64,000 bases of DNA, taken from positions 1,178,001 to 1,242,000 of the forward strand of contig NC_061144.1 of the NCBI RefSeq assembly GCF_905220365.1, in the 5' to 3' direction. The notes beneath the pieces are model-generated. The model worked only from the letters and a program-made list of their open reading frames with translations, did no database searches and had not been told where the DNA came from. Shown one piece after another: positions 22,585-33,627 of the stretch (positions within the stretch are counted from its first letter, which is position 1; every line of letters begins with the position of its first letter). The DNA comes from Vanessa cardui (lineage: Eukaryota; Arthropoda; Insecta; Lepidoptera; Nymphalidae). A program made the translations under genes and the position numbers.

Positions 22585-22801
22585 TACGATCGCCTCCTGG
22601 CTATTTCATCTCATATTAAATTGTTTATTTATATAATACATAAGACAAACAAAAAAAAAAACCCGCTGAGTTTCTTTCGCCGGTTCTTCTCAGGTCAGGG
22701 TATTTTCTTTCCGAACCGGTGGTAGTGTTTCAATTGACCATCAATAAGAAAGTGTAATGCTTCTATATTGAATAAAGATATTTGAGTTTGAGTTTGAGTT
22801 T
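22585..22801 (+). other. LINE 3' UTR with hairpin and (TTTGAG)n tail
   Basis: Contains gctgagtttctttcgccggt and ccgaaccggtggtagtgttt. CCGGTTC (22680-22686) pairs with GAACCGG (22713-22719). The tail at about 22780-22801 is repeats of TTTGAG, replacing poly-A. The same hairpin block occurs in the repeat E family. Confidence 0.75.
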
Positions 22802-23699
22802 GTGCACTCGACCTTCTGACTTCCTATCTTAACAATATAATTCAGAGGGTTGACGTTAAAGGGACAAGGTCTCCTGGGGTCTCAGTTGGTATGGGGGTCC
22901 CACAAGGATCAATTCTTGGACCTTTTCTATTCCTCATATACCTAAATGACTTGCCCTTTCTTGTTGGGAACAAACATGATATAGTATTGTTTGCTGATGA
23001 TACCTCTTTGGTTTTTAAAATTAATAGGAAACAGGTTCAGTATGACGATGTAAACAATGCTATGTCCGATATAGTACATTGGTTTAGCGTAAATAATCTT
23101 AGACTGAATAATAAAAAAACTAAACGAACCAAGGAACCATTAAGGCATAGATTTAAAGAAATTAAGATATTGACTGTTGCTTCTCAATACATATTTTGTA
23201 ATGTTTTGTATGTACGGAAAAATATTAATGTTAAAAATCTCATAACATTGGTACAAGGAACAAACACAATCTTGTTACTCCTGTTACTCGACTGCATAGA
23301 GTCAGTAACTCTTTTGTGGGGCAATGTATACGCTTCTACAACAGGATCCCAGAAAGCGTTCAAAATGCTTCTGTTGCCAAATTTAAAAAAATTGTTAAGG
23401 AACGCTTGTGTGCAAAAGGTTACTATACAATTAGCGAGTTTATGTTTGATAGCACACCTTGGGAATGAAACGATCGCCTCCTGGCTATTTCTAATCATAT
23501 ACTACCATGTACCTTATAAATTTGACAAAAAAAAAAATAACAGAAAAAAAAGACCCGCTGAGTTTCTTTCGCCGGTTCTTCTCAGGTCAGGGTGTTCCTT
23601 TTTCCGAACCGGTGGTAGTGTTTATTTGATAATCAATAAGTAAGTGTAATGCTTTTATATTGAATAAAGGAATTTGAGTTTGAGTTTGAGTTTGAGTTT
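22802..23699 (+). mobile_element. Second, 5'-truncated copy of the CR1-type LINE
   Basis: Starts abruptly at gtgcactcgaccttctgact, equivalent to position 21563 of the first copy, immediately after that copy's TTTGAG tail. It keeps MGVPQGSILGPFLFL and LFADDTSLVFKIN. It then lacks about 345 bp (equivalent to about 21885-22230), loses frame after NINVKN, and ends with its own hairpin and a longer TTTGAG tail at 23672-23699. The 250-codon frame 22891-23643 is thus a composite that runs through the 3' UTR. The stop at 21793 in copy 1 is CAG here. Confidence 0.85.
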
Positions 23700-24082
23700 A
23701 CTGAACTAGTAACAATCCATTAATCATGGCAAGCTTTGGCCTTTTTTTCTCTTATTGAGAAAATTGATAGCAATTTAGCCAAGCTGCTCTATTGCCAGTT
23801 GACAGATTCAGAATAGCAGAATTGCAAACATGCATGTCGCCAGACATGAGGTGAATTTTAAACACAAATTGAGAACACGATAATGTATTGGTGCTTGCTG
23901 TCATAAATTTAGAAAGGTCATGAATTAATGAGAATCCCACACTTATTCTCAAAGTTAAGTATAAGCATTCTTTAAGACTTACTGTGGTCTATTGTTTATC
24001 TGTAGGATTTTTTAAGGGTATTTCTTTGGTCTCTTCGGTTAGATGAAATGATCTTAAAGGCACATGTTCAACGAAGATTTTT
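23700..24082. other. Unassigned, with a decayed SINE A fragment
   Basis: Around 23820-23905, atgcatgtcgccagacatga and ttttaaacacaaattgagaa weakly recall reversed SINE A. The rest is unassigned. Confidence 0.35.
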
Positions 24083-24252
24083 TTTTATGAAATAGTTGGC
24101 AAACGAGCAGGGGGCTAACCCGATGGAAAGTGACTACCACCGCCCATGGACATCTGCAACACCGGGGGGCTTGCAGGTGCGTTGCCGGCCTTTAAGAAAG
24201 GAGTACGTTTTTTCTTGAAGGTTCCCACGTCTGTTCGGAAAAAGCGATACGA
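24083..24252 (+). repeat. Interspersed repeat family D
   Basis: Blocks ggcaaacgagcagggggcta, ccgatggaaagtgactacca, ccgcccatggacatctgcaa, gcaggtgcgttgccggcctt, ttcttgaaggttcccacgtc. Starts after poly-T. Confidence 0.7.
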
Positions 24253-24419
24253 CATTAGATTTTAAGACATTATTGTAAGTCTTTATCTATATTTCAAATA
24301 TAAACAATTACTCATTAGTTTTAGTATATTCATAATATATTTAATGGAACAATATGCTTTTTGTAATACCAATAATCTTTCAAATTAATTCAGTTGAATT
24401 AGGTGACCATGAAACAATT

Positions 24420-25944
24420 GGTATCCATGTGAAAACGACATAAGTCTTAAATTTGCGTTATGTATATGCGCGACAAATAGGTGAATAACTGAAAATCACG
24501 TTAACCAATTTTGATAATTCTTTTTTTATTATAAAATATATACTTCAAGGGTAATTTGGTGAAAGTTTGGTAAGGTTCTGAGTACAGGATCCATGACAAA
24601 GTGACGGAACGGAAGGGAACGGAACAATTCTGAGGAGCACGTTAGCGATACTCGGTCGAATCTTTTATTTATAGGTTATTTGGATATTTGAGTCACCTTC
24701 CGTAATGTGGTTATGTTTATGTAATTATCATAGTCGAATATTATAATCAACTAGCTACCCACCCCGGCTTCGCACGGGTGCAATACTGATACTAAATATA
24801 CTACAGAATTTGTTTATATACGACATCACATCGCAAACTTCTAAAATTATCAGTGTTTCTTTACTATATTGTTCATGTATTATATACACAAACCTTTCCC
24901 TTGAATCACACTATCTTTTTAAAAAAAACCGCATCAAAATCCGTTGCGTAGATTTAAAGATATAGGGACAGAGAAAGCGACTTTGTTTTATATTATGTAG
25001 TGATGGAACTCCTATACGGCTCGCAGTTAGGGTGCGATATGGGGCAGAATTTCTTACTATCTTTAATCAAATTTTGTGTATGTGATGTGATGTCATATGA
25101 TGTACGAAATATAGTTGGTCTTTTTCAAAGTTTTTTTGCTGAGTTCGATTACAGCTCTTTCGAGGGATCCTTGTAGTTCACGCCGCGTGACGTATTAAAT
25201 CCGCATTTTCGAAAGTCTATTTTTGCTTTATTCGCAAGTTTCCTTTGAAATTGTCCTGGAAGTAGTTTCTGACTCATATTAACGGAACGCTTAATCTATC
25301 CATATTAAAAAAAATTAGTTAGTCAACATCAGCTTCACTTAAAATCAAAAAATAAATAAAATTTTAACAAAAAGAAAAACCGACTTCAAACAAAACACTA
25401 TTTTAAAACAAATGAATATGCACGAAAAAGTAATAAAAATAATTGCGTATTCAACATATTTTTTAGTCTTCCTAAGTTAAATGAAATGAAAAATATTAGA
25501 CTACTTAAAAGTCGATTAACGATTATATCATGTAGTTATAATTATTGTTATATTTGGAGTCGGTGTCAGCCAATAAAACCCTACAGTATATCTATCAAAA
25601 AACAATACGAGAATACTTTAACAAATATGTTTTTTACAAATTACCTTTTACACAATAATATACTGGATCAATCAAGGGGCTCGTATCGCTTCTTTCTTTT
25701 GATTGTTGGGGCAAGGGCACCGTGGCTGACACCGGCTCCAAATATACCAATAACTATAACTACATGATATAATCGTTAATCGACTTTTAAGTAGTCTAAT
25801 ATTTTTCATTTCATTTAACTTAGGAAGACTCTAAAAAATATGTTGAATACGCAATTATTTTTATTACTTTTTCGTGCATATTCATTTGTTTTAAAATAGT
25901 GTTTTGTTTGAAGTCGGTTTTTCTTTTTGTTAAAATTTTATTTA
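24420..25944 (-). mobile_element. Inverted copy 2 of the nested gaagtcggtt element
   Basis: Reverse complement of 17716-19196, starting ggtatccatgtgaaaacgac. It includes gttccgttccc-type blocks in reverse, the Helitron-like F copy (24750-25010, starting ctagctacccaccccggctt) and the foldback unit. It lacks the terminal 175 bp with the gaagtcggtt end seen in copy 1 and keeps about 42 bp that copy 1 lost. Elsewhere the match is almost base-for-base. Confidence 0.85.
25353..25944. repeat. Foldback unit with ~220-bp arms, copy 2
   Basis: Arms 25353-25572 and 25723-25944 around a 150-nt loop, in the opposite orientation to copy 1. The translated 93-codon frame at 25486-25767 is identical to the one at 17892-18173 on the other strand, so identity is very high. 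Confidence 0.85.
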
Positions 25945-25964
25945 TGATTCTGTCCATATATACA

Positions 25965-26235
25965 TATAATTAAATTGGAGTGTCTGTTTGTTATATTAAA
26001 ATAGTCCTTTTTTACTCAATGCATGTGTATCTTTACATGGTACATATTCCAAAATAAATTATTTTACACTTTTTGTCGGTCTGTCTGTCTGTCTGTCTGC
26101 TTGTTCCGGCTAATCTCTGGAGCAGCTGGACCGATTTTGACGGGACTTTCACTGGCAGATAACTGATATAATAGGAAGTAACTTAGGCTACAATAATATT
26201 TTTATACAATGTCGCGGGCACAATTATTTTAAAAT
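25965..26235 (+). mobile_element. Helitron-like family G
   Basis: aaattggagtgtctgtttgt at the start, (TGTC)n at about 26081-26098, then ctaatctctggagcagctgg, accgattttgacgggacttt and atgtcgcgggcacaatta at the end. Confidence 0.55.
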
Positions 26236-26574
26236 AAATTGGTTTAGTGAGTTTTCTGTTTTCTTTCCACGAGGGGAAAAAATTGTAGCAAATAATAGAA
26301 ATAAATTTCTATAGATCAAATCGTATTTCAGAATAAGTTTTATAATATTCAAACGTTTTATAAATCATATTGACAAGAATAAGAACAAGCTTCTGTCTGG
26401 AGTCAAGTCTTCATGGAAATCTCGGACTGGAGTAGACATGACTTGATCCAAGTTTAAATGCATTTTCTGTTTTGTAAAAACACTTCGTGGAAGCAACTAT
26501 CGCCAGCAATTCTTTGAATCGATATGATTCAGTAATCTTGAAAATGAAAGGCTTCTTATTCCTTAAATTATATC
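26236..26574. other. Unassigned sequence
   Basis: Nothing recognised. Confidence 0.45.
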
Positions 26575-26935
26575 AAATCAAATCAAAATAAACTTTATTC
26601 AAGTAGGCTTTTACAAGCACTTTTGAATCGTCATTTATTTACAATTAAGTGAAGCTACCACCGGTTCGGAAAGTAGATTCTACCGAGAAGAACCGGCGAG
26701 AAACGCAGTAGTTACTCTTTTTCAACATTTAAAAAATACAAAGTCATGTTAGTTAAATACAATTATTTAAATTAATATATCCTGCTTGGAAGTCGAAAGG
26801 TATTAATTCCACGCTTTTTAATCATCTATAAAATCTTGTATCGAATAATATGCTTTTTCTACCAATGTATTTTTACAAACGATTTGAATTTACGAAACGC
26901 AAAGTAAAATATGTCTGCGAAATTTTATTATTTAT
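26575..26935 (-). repeat. LINE 3'-end repeat E, longest copy
   Basis: Reversed: (TCAAA)n tail, aataaactttattcaagtag, gaagctaccaccggttcgga, gagaagaaccggcgagaaac, tcctgcttggaagtcgaaag, atctataaaatcttgtatcg, gaatttacgaaacgcaaagt. The same upstream blocks are found at 2100-2250. Confidence 0.75.
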
Positions 26936-26944
26936 AACGTTCAT

Positions 26945-27035
26945 TTATGGACATTCGTAACACAGCAAAGCTTGCAACTGCAGGTATTACCAATGTCCAT
27001 GGGTGGTGGTAATGACTTTCCATAGGGAAAAATCC
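26945..27035 (-). repeat. Family D fragment
   Basis: agcttgcaactgcaggtatt, ccaatgtccatgggtggtgg and aatgactttccatag, as reversed D. Confidence 0.5.
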
Positions 27036-27300
27036 GGCAAATTTGTCTTCTATTATATAACAAAAAATTCATTAATTAAAACTGATTAAATTATAATTTC
27101 ACTTATTAGAAATATCTGACTCAACAATTATAAAATGTTATACGAATATATCGTATTGTTCTAAAGCAATTCTGGTCTTGAATAAATTATGCTGAAAACT
27201 AAATCTAAATCCAATCGGTAGATAGAAGGAGTTAGCAAACAAACTAAAAGACGTGGAAACCGACTTAGGTTACAATTTGAAGATCTTAAGCTATTGTCAT

Positions 27301-27760
27301 GTGAGCCGAGATGGCTTACTGTCTTGAACATGTGAATCAGATTTAAATAAAGTGGGTTCAAGCCTGTGATAGAACTGCTTTTAATATTAATAATATGAGA
27401 CAACATCACATACATTACTGATCCCAATGTAAGTAGCTGAAGCACTTGTGTTATGGAAAGTCAGATGCAACGACGGTACCACAAACACCCAGATCCAAGA
27501 CAACATAGAAAACTAATGATAATCTACATCGACTCGGCCGGGAATAGAACCCGGGACATCAGAGTGGCGTACCCATGAAAACCGGTGTACACACCACTTG
27601 ACCACGGAAGTCGTCAAATAATAAGATTTATTTCTGTCTATATTATTATATCGACTAATGAAACTTAACCAAATTTGTATTCACTAAACCGCATTGGGAC
27701 AGTTTGGTAGAATAAGTTCCAAGTATTCTCCACAAGACGAAGAATTATCTTCGATTAATA
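27301..27760 (+). repeat. SINE A copy split by SINE B
   Basis: The head is at 27301-27371 (gagccgagatggcttactg, gtgggttcaagcctgtgat). The tail part is at about 27660-27745 (gtattcactaaaccgcattg, gacagtttggtagaataag). SINE B sits between in the opposite orientation. The SINE A pieces are diverged. Confidence 0.5.
27392..27616 (-). mobile_element. SINE B, tRNA-derived
   Basis: Reversed: gagacaacatcacatacatt, ggtaccacaaacacccagat, gactcggccgggaatagaac, ccggtgtacacaccacttga, ccacggaagtcgtc. B-box partly mutated. Confidence 0.8.
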
Positions 27761-28087
27761 TGTCAAAGGAATAAGTATATCAAGATTCAGATTAAGGGCT
27801 CACTTAACACTAAACTTGATACAGAGTAAATTTCTAATTTTATCAATATAGTTGCCAAAACTGTTACTACTAACTACGAATTAGGTGGAGCATTTAACAA
27901 TTCTAAGTCTAGATGTAACCAATATTCCTGTTTAACCTCCAAATCATCCAGTTTGCGGTACAACAATAGCCAATCTGGATTTCGATCTGGAATTTATGCC
28001 TTCGCGTATACCGATAACAATCTAAGGTTTCAGAATTAAAACTTCGTATCTTTTTCTCCACATAACCTTCTTGAATAAAACTAATCC
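27761..28087. other. Unassigned sequence
   Basis: Nothing recognised. Confidence 0.45.
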
Positions 28088-28409
28088 TTGATAAACGAGA
28101 GTCGAGATGGCCCAGTGGTTAGAATGCGTGCATCTTAACCGATGATTGCGGGTTCAAACCCAGGCAAGCACCGCTGTTTCATGTGCTTAATTTGTCTTTA
28201 TAATTCATCTCGTGCTCAGCGGTGAAGGAAAACATCGTGACGAAACCTGCATGTGACAAATTTCATAGAATCCACATGTGCATTCCACCAACCAGCATTG
28301 AAACAGCGTGGTGGAATATGTTCCAAAACCTTCTCCTCAAAGGGAGAGGAGGCCTTTAGCTCAGCAGTGGGAATTTACAGGCTGTTGTTGTTGTTGTTTG
28401 ATAAACGAG
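28088..28409 (+). mobile_element. SINE A with perfect 12-bp TSD
   Basis: Perfect duplications TTGATAAACGAG at 28088-28099 and 28398-28409 bracket a full SINE A (28100-28397). A-box region gatggcccagtggttagaat, B-box gggttcaaaccc, body ctcgtgctcagcggtgaagg and gggagaggaggcctttagct, and a (TTG)n tail. The cleanest insertion in the window, so probably one of the youngest. Confidence 0.92.
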
Positions 28410-29095
28410 TTTCAAGATGCAGATCTGTCATATACAGTCATATACTTTTAATAGCCTCATTGGTCTGCATTGGTAGCTAATTGAGATCTAGACTTATGCT
28501 GTGAGACTTATTTTGTTTTTTTTTTTTTGAATAATGTAGTAGCTGTAGTAGCTAAGATCGTGAAAGGTAGTCTTTAACCCGCCTCTGCCTCGGAAAACTC
28601 TTGATTTTTGGATTTTGGACCATCAAATTTGCTGTCCCATCAGATAATGAGACTGAGGTTGTAGATAGTGGACTTGTGTGTGCAGCTTATTAAATGTCCA
28701 GCTTAGTATAATCGACCGGCACCAGATGCCATAATTGGTCAAGAGGATACCATCACATACAGTAAAACGAACCATGACGAGGCACTTTCTGACGTTTCGA
28801 ACTGATACCCAAAGTGTTACAAATTATTGTGGTGACAAGGATAAATGAACGCTAAGACAATATATAAAATAATCGTGTACAAACTTCGGTAATGATTACG
28901 AAGTTTCGGAAATTGTGTAAAGTTTTTGAATTAAGATTATTGATAGAGACTCGGTATTGTTCGATGCTAGTTTTAGATTTAGGTTTATGTGCTAGAACTA
29001 ATTAACTTTGTATAATGAAATATTTTTGTTACAAAAATACCTTATCTATTTTCTTTATTCCAGACTTAGTACTTAGTACAGTACTTCAATACGTC
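28410..29095. other. Unassigned sequence
   Basis: No recognised repeat or frame. Confidence 0.45.
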
Positions 29096-29388
29096 ATCAA
29101 GGAATTCTTCCTAGTCGTTTCCTCATTACTGAGGGTCGTGACCACCATGCGTGTGGCTCTCCTGAACTCCTCGCACAATCTTTATCCAGCCATTCCTATT
29201 CTGTGTCATTCGTAGGCAAGCCTGGGCACAGGATCCTATAGCTGTTTTTACCGTGTCTATCCACCGGGATGGCGCTCTTCCTCCACCTCTCTTCCCCTCC
29301 ACATGGCCAACCATTATAAGTTTTTCCAGGCTGTCCTGCTACCTAACCACATGGTCAAAGATACGAAGTACGCGCGTATCAAGGAATT
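29096..29388 (-). pseudogene. 5'-truncated LINE ORF2 C-terminus with 11-bp TSD
   Basis: The minus frame 29314-29126 reads MVGHVEGKRGGGRAPSRW, then IDTVKTAIGSC, and NRNGWIKIVRGVQESHTHG with GHDPQ before the stop. This is the usual C-terminal tail of endonuclease/reverse-transcriptase proteins in arthropod LINEs (GHV-GKRGRGRPPTRW-D and HDPQ). Only about 270 bp were inserted. Perfect duplications ATCAAGGAATT at 29096-29106 and 29378-29388 flank it. Upstream in the minus frame a stop interrupts further similarity. The 3' tail ends in gaaacgactaggaag, without poly-A. No catalytic domain remains. Confidence 0.75.
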
Positions 29389-29884
29389 AAAGTCAGTCAA
29401 TTTTCATACTGGATACTGACTCTTAAGTTGTTAATAAACATATTTATACTGAGTTACTTGTTCGATTTTAATAAATCGACATTCCGAATTATTGGTATTA
29501 TCAAATTATTTTCATCTCTAAAAACGACGATACAAAAGTGTCTACAAAAATCAACTGTAATAATAAAAGAAACAGATTTTCGTGAAGTTTGATGCAATAA
29601 TATAATAATGTTTTTTTGGTTTTGGTTTGACTAACTATTTCGTGACTATTATATCAGGTGGCCCAAATACCTGTCAGAACAATCCATTAGCTACTTTGAG
29701 AACTTAAAATTGTATATTTATTTGACTGTGACTTATATTATGAGGAACATCAATTCAGCATGTCCAAGGATGCATTTTCAGAGCGAAAAATTGTAAGCAT
29801 ATAAGTGTAATTATTCGATTTCTCTTCCTTCAGAAAAGAACATATTAAGCATTGTTGCTTAGTGGTAGTAAATATAAATAGAAT
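29389..29884. other. Unassigned sequence
   Basis: Nothing recognised. Confidence 0.45.
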
Positions 29885-30160
29885 TTATAGATGATAAAAA
29901 AGGGTGGAATCATAATATTATTATTAATAGTAATATCTGTTGACTTCCAGGCAGGATACATTAAATACATATATAATTGGATATAAATAATATGACTGTA
30001 TTTTTTAAATTTTAAAGAAGAGTAACTACTGAGGTTCTTGCCGGTTCTGCTCGATAGAATCTACTTTCCGAACCGGTGGTAGCTTCACTTGATTGTTAAA
30101 TGACGATTCAAAAATTCTTGTAAAAGCCTACTTGAATAAAGTTTATTTTGATTTTTGATA
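29885..30160 (+). repeat. LINE 3'-end repeat E
   Basis: ttgacttccaggcaggatac, tactgaggttcttgccggtt, ctttccgaaccggtggtagc, cctacttgaataaagtttat and a final ttttgatttttga. Confidence 0.7.
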
Positions 30161-30504
30161 TAATAATTGCACAATCATACCTATCATTTGCATCTAGCCT
30201 CAGATATCATGTTACATTATAAGCTAAAAAAATAATTTACAATGAAGAAAATAGAAACATTAAATATTGTAAAAACAAAGACAGTATAATAATATTTTAT
30301 TATATTTAAAAATGGTAAAGCTATGTGACGTAACAAAGTGGCTGCCTCTTGAAGTTGAGTATGATACCTCAACGCTGTCAGTGGCTGCGAAATGCCCGAA
30401 GTATTTAACAGAGTCAGAAAAATAAAATAATATTTTACACATACACAAAACATATTTATTTAGAAATGAAGTTTTGTGATAAAATGTAAACATTTAATTT
30501 ACTG

Positions 30505-30652
30505 AAACTACAACAAACTACTCAGTTTCTTGCCGGTTTTTCTCGGTAGAAACTACTTTCCGAACGGTGGTAGCTTTACTTAATTGTAAAATGACGATTT
30601 ATAATTGCTTGCTTGCTTGCCTAATCAAGTTTATTTTGATTTTGATTTTAAT
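30505..30652 (+). repeat. LINE 3'-end repeat E, shorter copy
   Basis: actcagtttcttgccggttt, ttctcggtagaaactacttt, gtggtagctttacttaattg, tttattttgattttgatttt. The right hairpin arm is damaged (cgaacggtgg). A small (TTGC)n expansion at about 30607-30620. Confidence 0.65.
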
Positions 30653-32024
30653 GCGATTACCGTTTGCTCTTGACTCTTCTGACCGTAAAAATATTTATGA
30701 TTAGGTTAGGTTAGTAGTTAGTATGTTTGTGTTTTTTTTAATACAATGCATTTGTATTAAAAAAAAAAACACAATTAATGGGTGTTTTTTTTGGAATGAC
30801 ATCTTTACTACTATTTTTCAGGTTTATTTTTAACAATTTTACACATGTTTTAATTAAAGAGATACAACTGGTTAAAAGTTTATTTTTAATTAAAAATTAG
30901 TTGAAGATACGTAAACCGTGACCAAACCTCGTTTCTGATTTATCGCTTTTCATTTTCTAAATATAAAGTTGGACTGAGATCTGATTTATTCAGTTCAGGC
31001 TTCTCGTATTTCGAGCGGCGGCTGATAAAGCGTAAATGAGATCTCTGAGAACGAATAAATCATATTGGAAGTGGTATTACCATAACCCAAATTCTTGTAC
31101 GTTGGCTACACAGATTAAAAATTTAGTATTCAGAAATTCAAATCGTATATTTTAGTTGTAGATAATATTTTCTTAATCTTAATCAAAAGCAAAATCAATT
31201 TAATTGGATTCGATTAAGGTTGCAAGTATTCCTTTTTTTTAAATACTTTATTGATGAAAACATAGGAGAAATACAAAACTATATATAGATAAATGGTACT
31301 CTACGAAGGTCTTACCGCTTATAGCGATCTCTCACAGACTACTTTAGAAGCTTAGAACGAAAAGAGTTAATAAATAGATACAGAAAAGTTTTTCTTTTGT
31401 AACCAGCTAAACCAGCGGCTATACCTACGTGGAATTAAGTAAAAAGCCCTTCCAAAGGCTTTACATTTAATTCTATATTATAACATTATGCTTCCAAAAT
31501 AAATAATATTTTGATTTTGTCCGTTCTTGTGACTCAAACTTATTTCATAATTATATTTGAACGCGAAATCGTTATGGAAATACAAACATATTAATTTAAG
31601 TAGGTATGTTGTACAATCAGGATCTGATGGATCAAGCTGTTGAAATTAAATAAATAGTTACTGTACAAATAATTACAGAATGCTAGCCCGATCTCCTTTC
31701 AAACATAATTGCGAGCCTCTGGGCAGAAATTAAACCAGACTTTCTAACACCTGTGTAAAACGAGGAAAAAATAGAGAAAAAAATCAAAATTTAAATACAT
31801 AATTTTATGTCACTTCTATGTTATTATATATCTGTGGTGCAAAGCGATTTACAAATTTAGGCTATGTATAGGATATACGGTCATTGCGCTGTAGACAGCC
31901 CATTTGATAAGATGAATTTGTTATATACACTCTGTGGTAGTGCTAATCATCTAAGTTAGGCTTTTAGTCCATTTTCCGATACATATTTATTTGAATAGAC
32001 TGACATAGTGCACCAGGATTTTTG
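30653..32024. other. Mostly unassigned; contains an AT palindrome
   Basis: An inverted repeat of about 20 bp per arm lies at 30727-30774 around aatacaatgcatttgtatt, with unequal T and A tracts. The block at 31230-31500 (cttaccgcttatagcgatct, ctctcacagactactttaga) may be a LINE 3' UTR in reverse, from memory only. Confidence 0.4.
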
Positions 32025-32236
32025 TATGTACAGTCAGAGTAAGAAAACCTTCGTCAATTTTTCAAATTCATTCCTTTATCAAGTCTTAAACTCTTAGTAC
32101 CTTTTGAATCTAAACATCAAATCATTGCGACGAAATATGTCATTCTCGATCGGTAGAGCTGATTCTCACTCATACTGAGCACACGAAAATAGACCTTAAG
32201 GTGACGAACCTTTTCTTACACCGACTGTACATACAT
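32025..32236. mobile_element. Tc1/mariner-like MITE
   Basis: Terminal inverted repeats of about 30 bp: tatgtacagtcagagtaaga to ttcgtca on the left (32025-32056), and tgacgaaccttttcttacac with cgactgtacata on the right (32202-32233), with few mismatches. Total about 208 bp; no ORF. The outermost TA could be the TA target duplication. The class is inferred from TIR plus TA. Confidence 0.7.
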
Positions 32237-33389
32237 AGATTATTTCTTTGTGTTATTAATGAATTGAGCATAAACAATTGTTTAGTGGTTCTGTTTTTTT
32301 AATTAAATAAAAATGATTATTAGTTTCTTGTTTTTTTTTTTATTTTTAAACAGTGTTGATATTACTTAAATAACGTTTTTCTATTTTCATTGAATAGTTT
32401 TTTATTTTATATTAGAAAGACTGATGAAAAAACAGACCATTTAAGAGCAATAAAAAGTTAATAATGTTTTCAATCTTTAAATTGATTTTGTACGTGTAAA
32501 CAGTGGTACAAATGAAAAAATAATGTTCTGTGCAGTAAAATATCGGACATTTGACTCTATTTTATTTTAATAAAAAATAAATTATAATTTATTTTACACA
32601 TAAAATAGAATTGTATTTAGATTCTTGTAAGACCTATATTTAAATGAAAAGCTTCTGGCGCTTACTACATTTCTTTTCCGCGAAAAACCACATCTACTGC
32701 ATGTCACTCATACTAAAAATATAAAAAAAAAATCATTGAACAAATTACTAGAAACAACAATTAGTACTTATTAAAAGAAATCTAAGAGTTTATATATTAT
32801 ATATCATTTTTAAGTTACTTTTATAAAATGTTAGATTAGATTTTATTGGGTAAAAATATTACCCTGAACTGACGTCACAATGTTGAACATTTCGTTTACT
32901 TATTTGACGGTAAATTAAGTTCTATAATAGTTTTATATTGAATCATTTGCGTAAAGAATTTTATCGTTATGAGGAGAAATAAAGCTGTTTGATGTGTAAT
33001 ATCTTGAGTCTAGTTTTTTTGTATTCTATGGGATTTCACGGAATGGAACGGAAGTGTGTAACAATGTGATTTGACCAATGAGCGCACGCGCTGTTAGATT
33101 TAGTTCAATGGCATCAACACATTTACTAGGAATATATATCGTTAATATTGCTTATTACCAATGAAAGGTGTTCGACACATACAAGCGTCCCACATCATAT
33201 ACGATTACTGTAAGCATAGTTTTTTTTACTTTACTTCACAAAGCTGTACTGAAAATCACGACAGCGTTGAATTGGCAAGAATACGAACAACATTCCCACG
33301 TTGAATTACAATTCTGAATATCTAAGCTCAATATGAAACAGTCTTCGGACGAGAGGAGGAAGAAGGAGAAATAGGACGTGATCATCACA
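32237..33389. other. Unassigned very AT-rich sequence
   Basis: No ORF or repeat recognised. 33050-33110 holds a slightly GC-richer piece (accaatgagcgcacgcgctg) of unknown nature. Confidence 0.45.
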
Positions 33390-33627
33390 CACATATCTTA
33401 ACCGATGATTGCTGGTAAAATCCAGGCAAGTACCGCTGTTTCATGTGCTTAATTTGTCTTAATAATATATATCGTGCAAATTTTATAGAAATTCTGCCAC
33501 ATGTGTATTCCACCAACCCGCATTGGAACAGCGTGGTGGAATATGTTCCAAACCTTCTCCTCAAAGGGAGAGGAGGCCTTTAGCCCAGCAGTGGGAATTT
33601 ACAGGATGTTGTTGTTGTTGTTGCTAT
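33390..33627 (+). mobile_element. SINE A, head-truncated
   Basis: Starts at atcttaaccgatgattgctg, lacking the A-box. It also lacks the ctcggcggtgaagg block. The 3' half is good: cacatgtgtattccaccaac, cagcgtggtggaatatgttc, ggagaggaggcctttagccc, with a (TTG)n tail. Confidence 0.75.

Larger units (their letters stand above)
16043..22801 (+). mobile_element. CR1-type (Daphne-like) LINE, near full length, interrupted
   Basis: Two-ORF non-LTR retrotransposon. The 5' region (16043-16437) is followed by ORF1 (16438-19686, split by a nested element at 17716-19370), ORF2 (about 19693-22584), and a 3' UTR with a GAACCGG hairpin and an imperfect (TTTGAG)n tail ending at 22801. The ORF order, apurinic-type endonuclease plus RT in ORF2, esterase-like ORF1 and microsatellite-like tail instead of poly-A indicate the CR1/L2/Jockey group. 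Daphne-like is a guess. Without the insertion the element would be about 5.1 kb. It is dead: nested insertion in ORF1, a frame break near 19887 and a nonsense codon at 21793-21795. Upstream it abuts a SINE; downstream a second copy follows directly. Confidence 0.8.

Noticed and set aside
30700..30722. aggttaggttagtagttag as telomeric repeat
   Set aside because: Only two imperfect units, no element nearby. Chance is likely.
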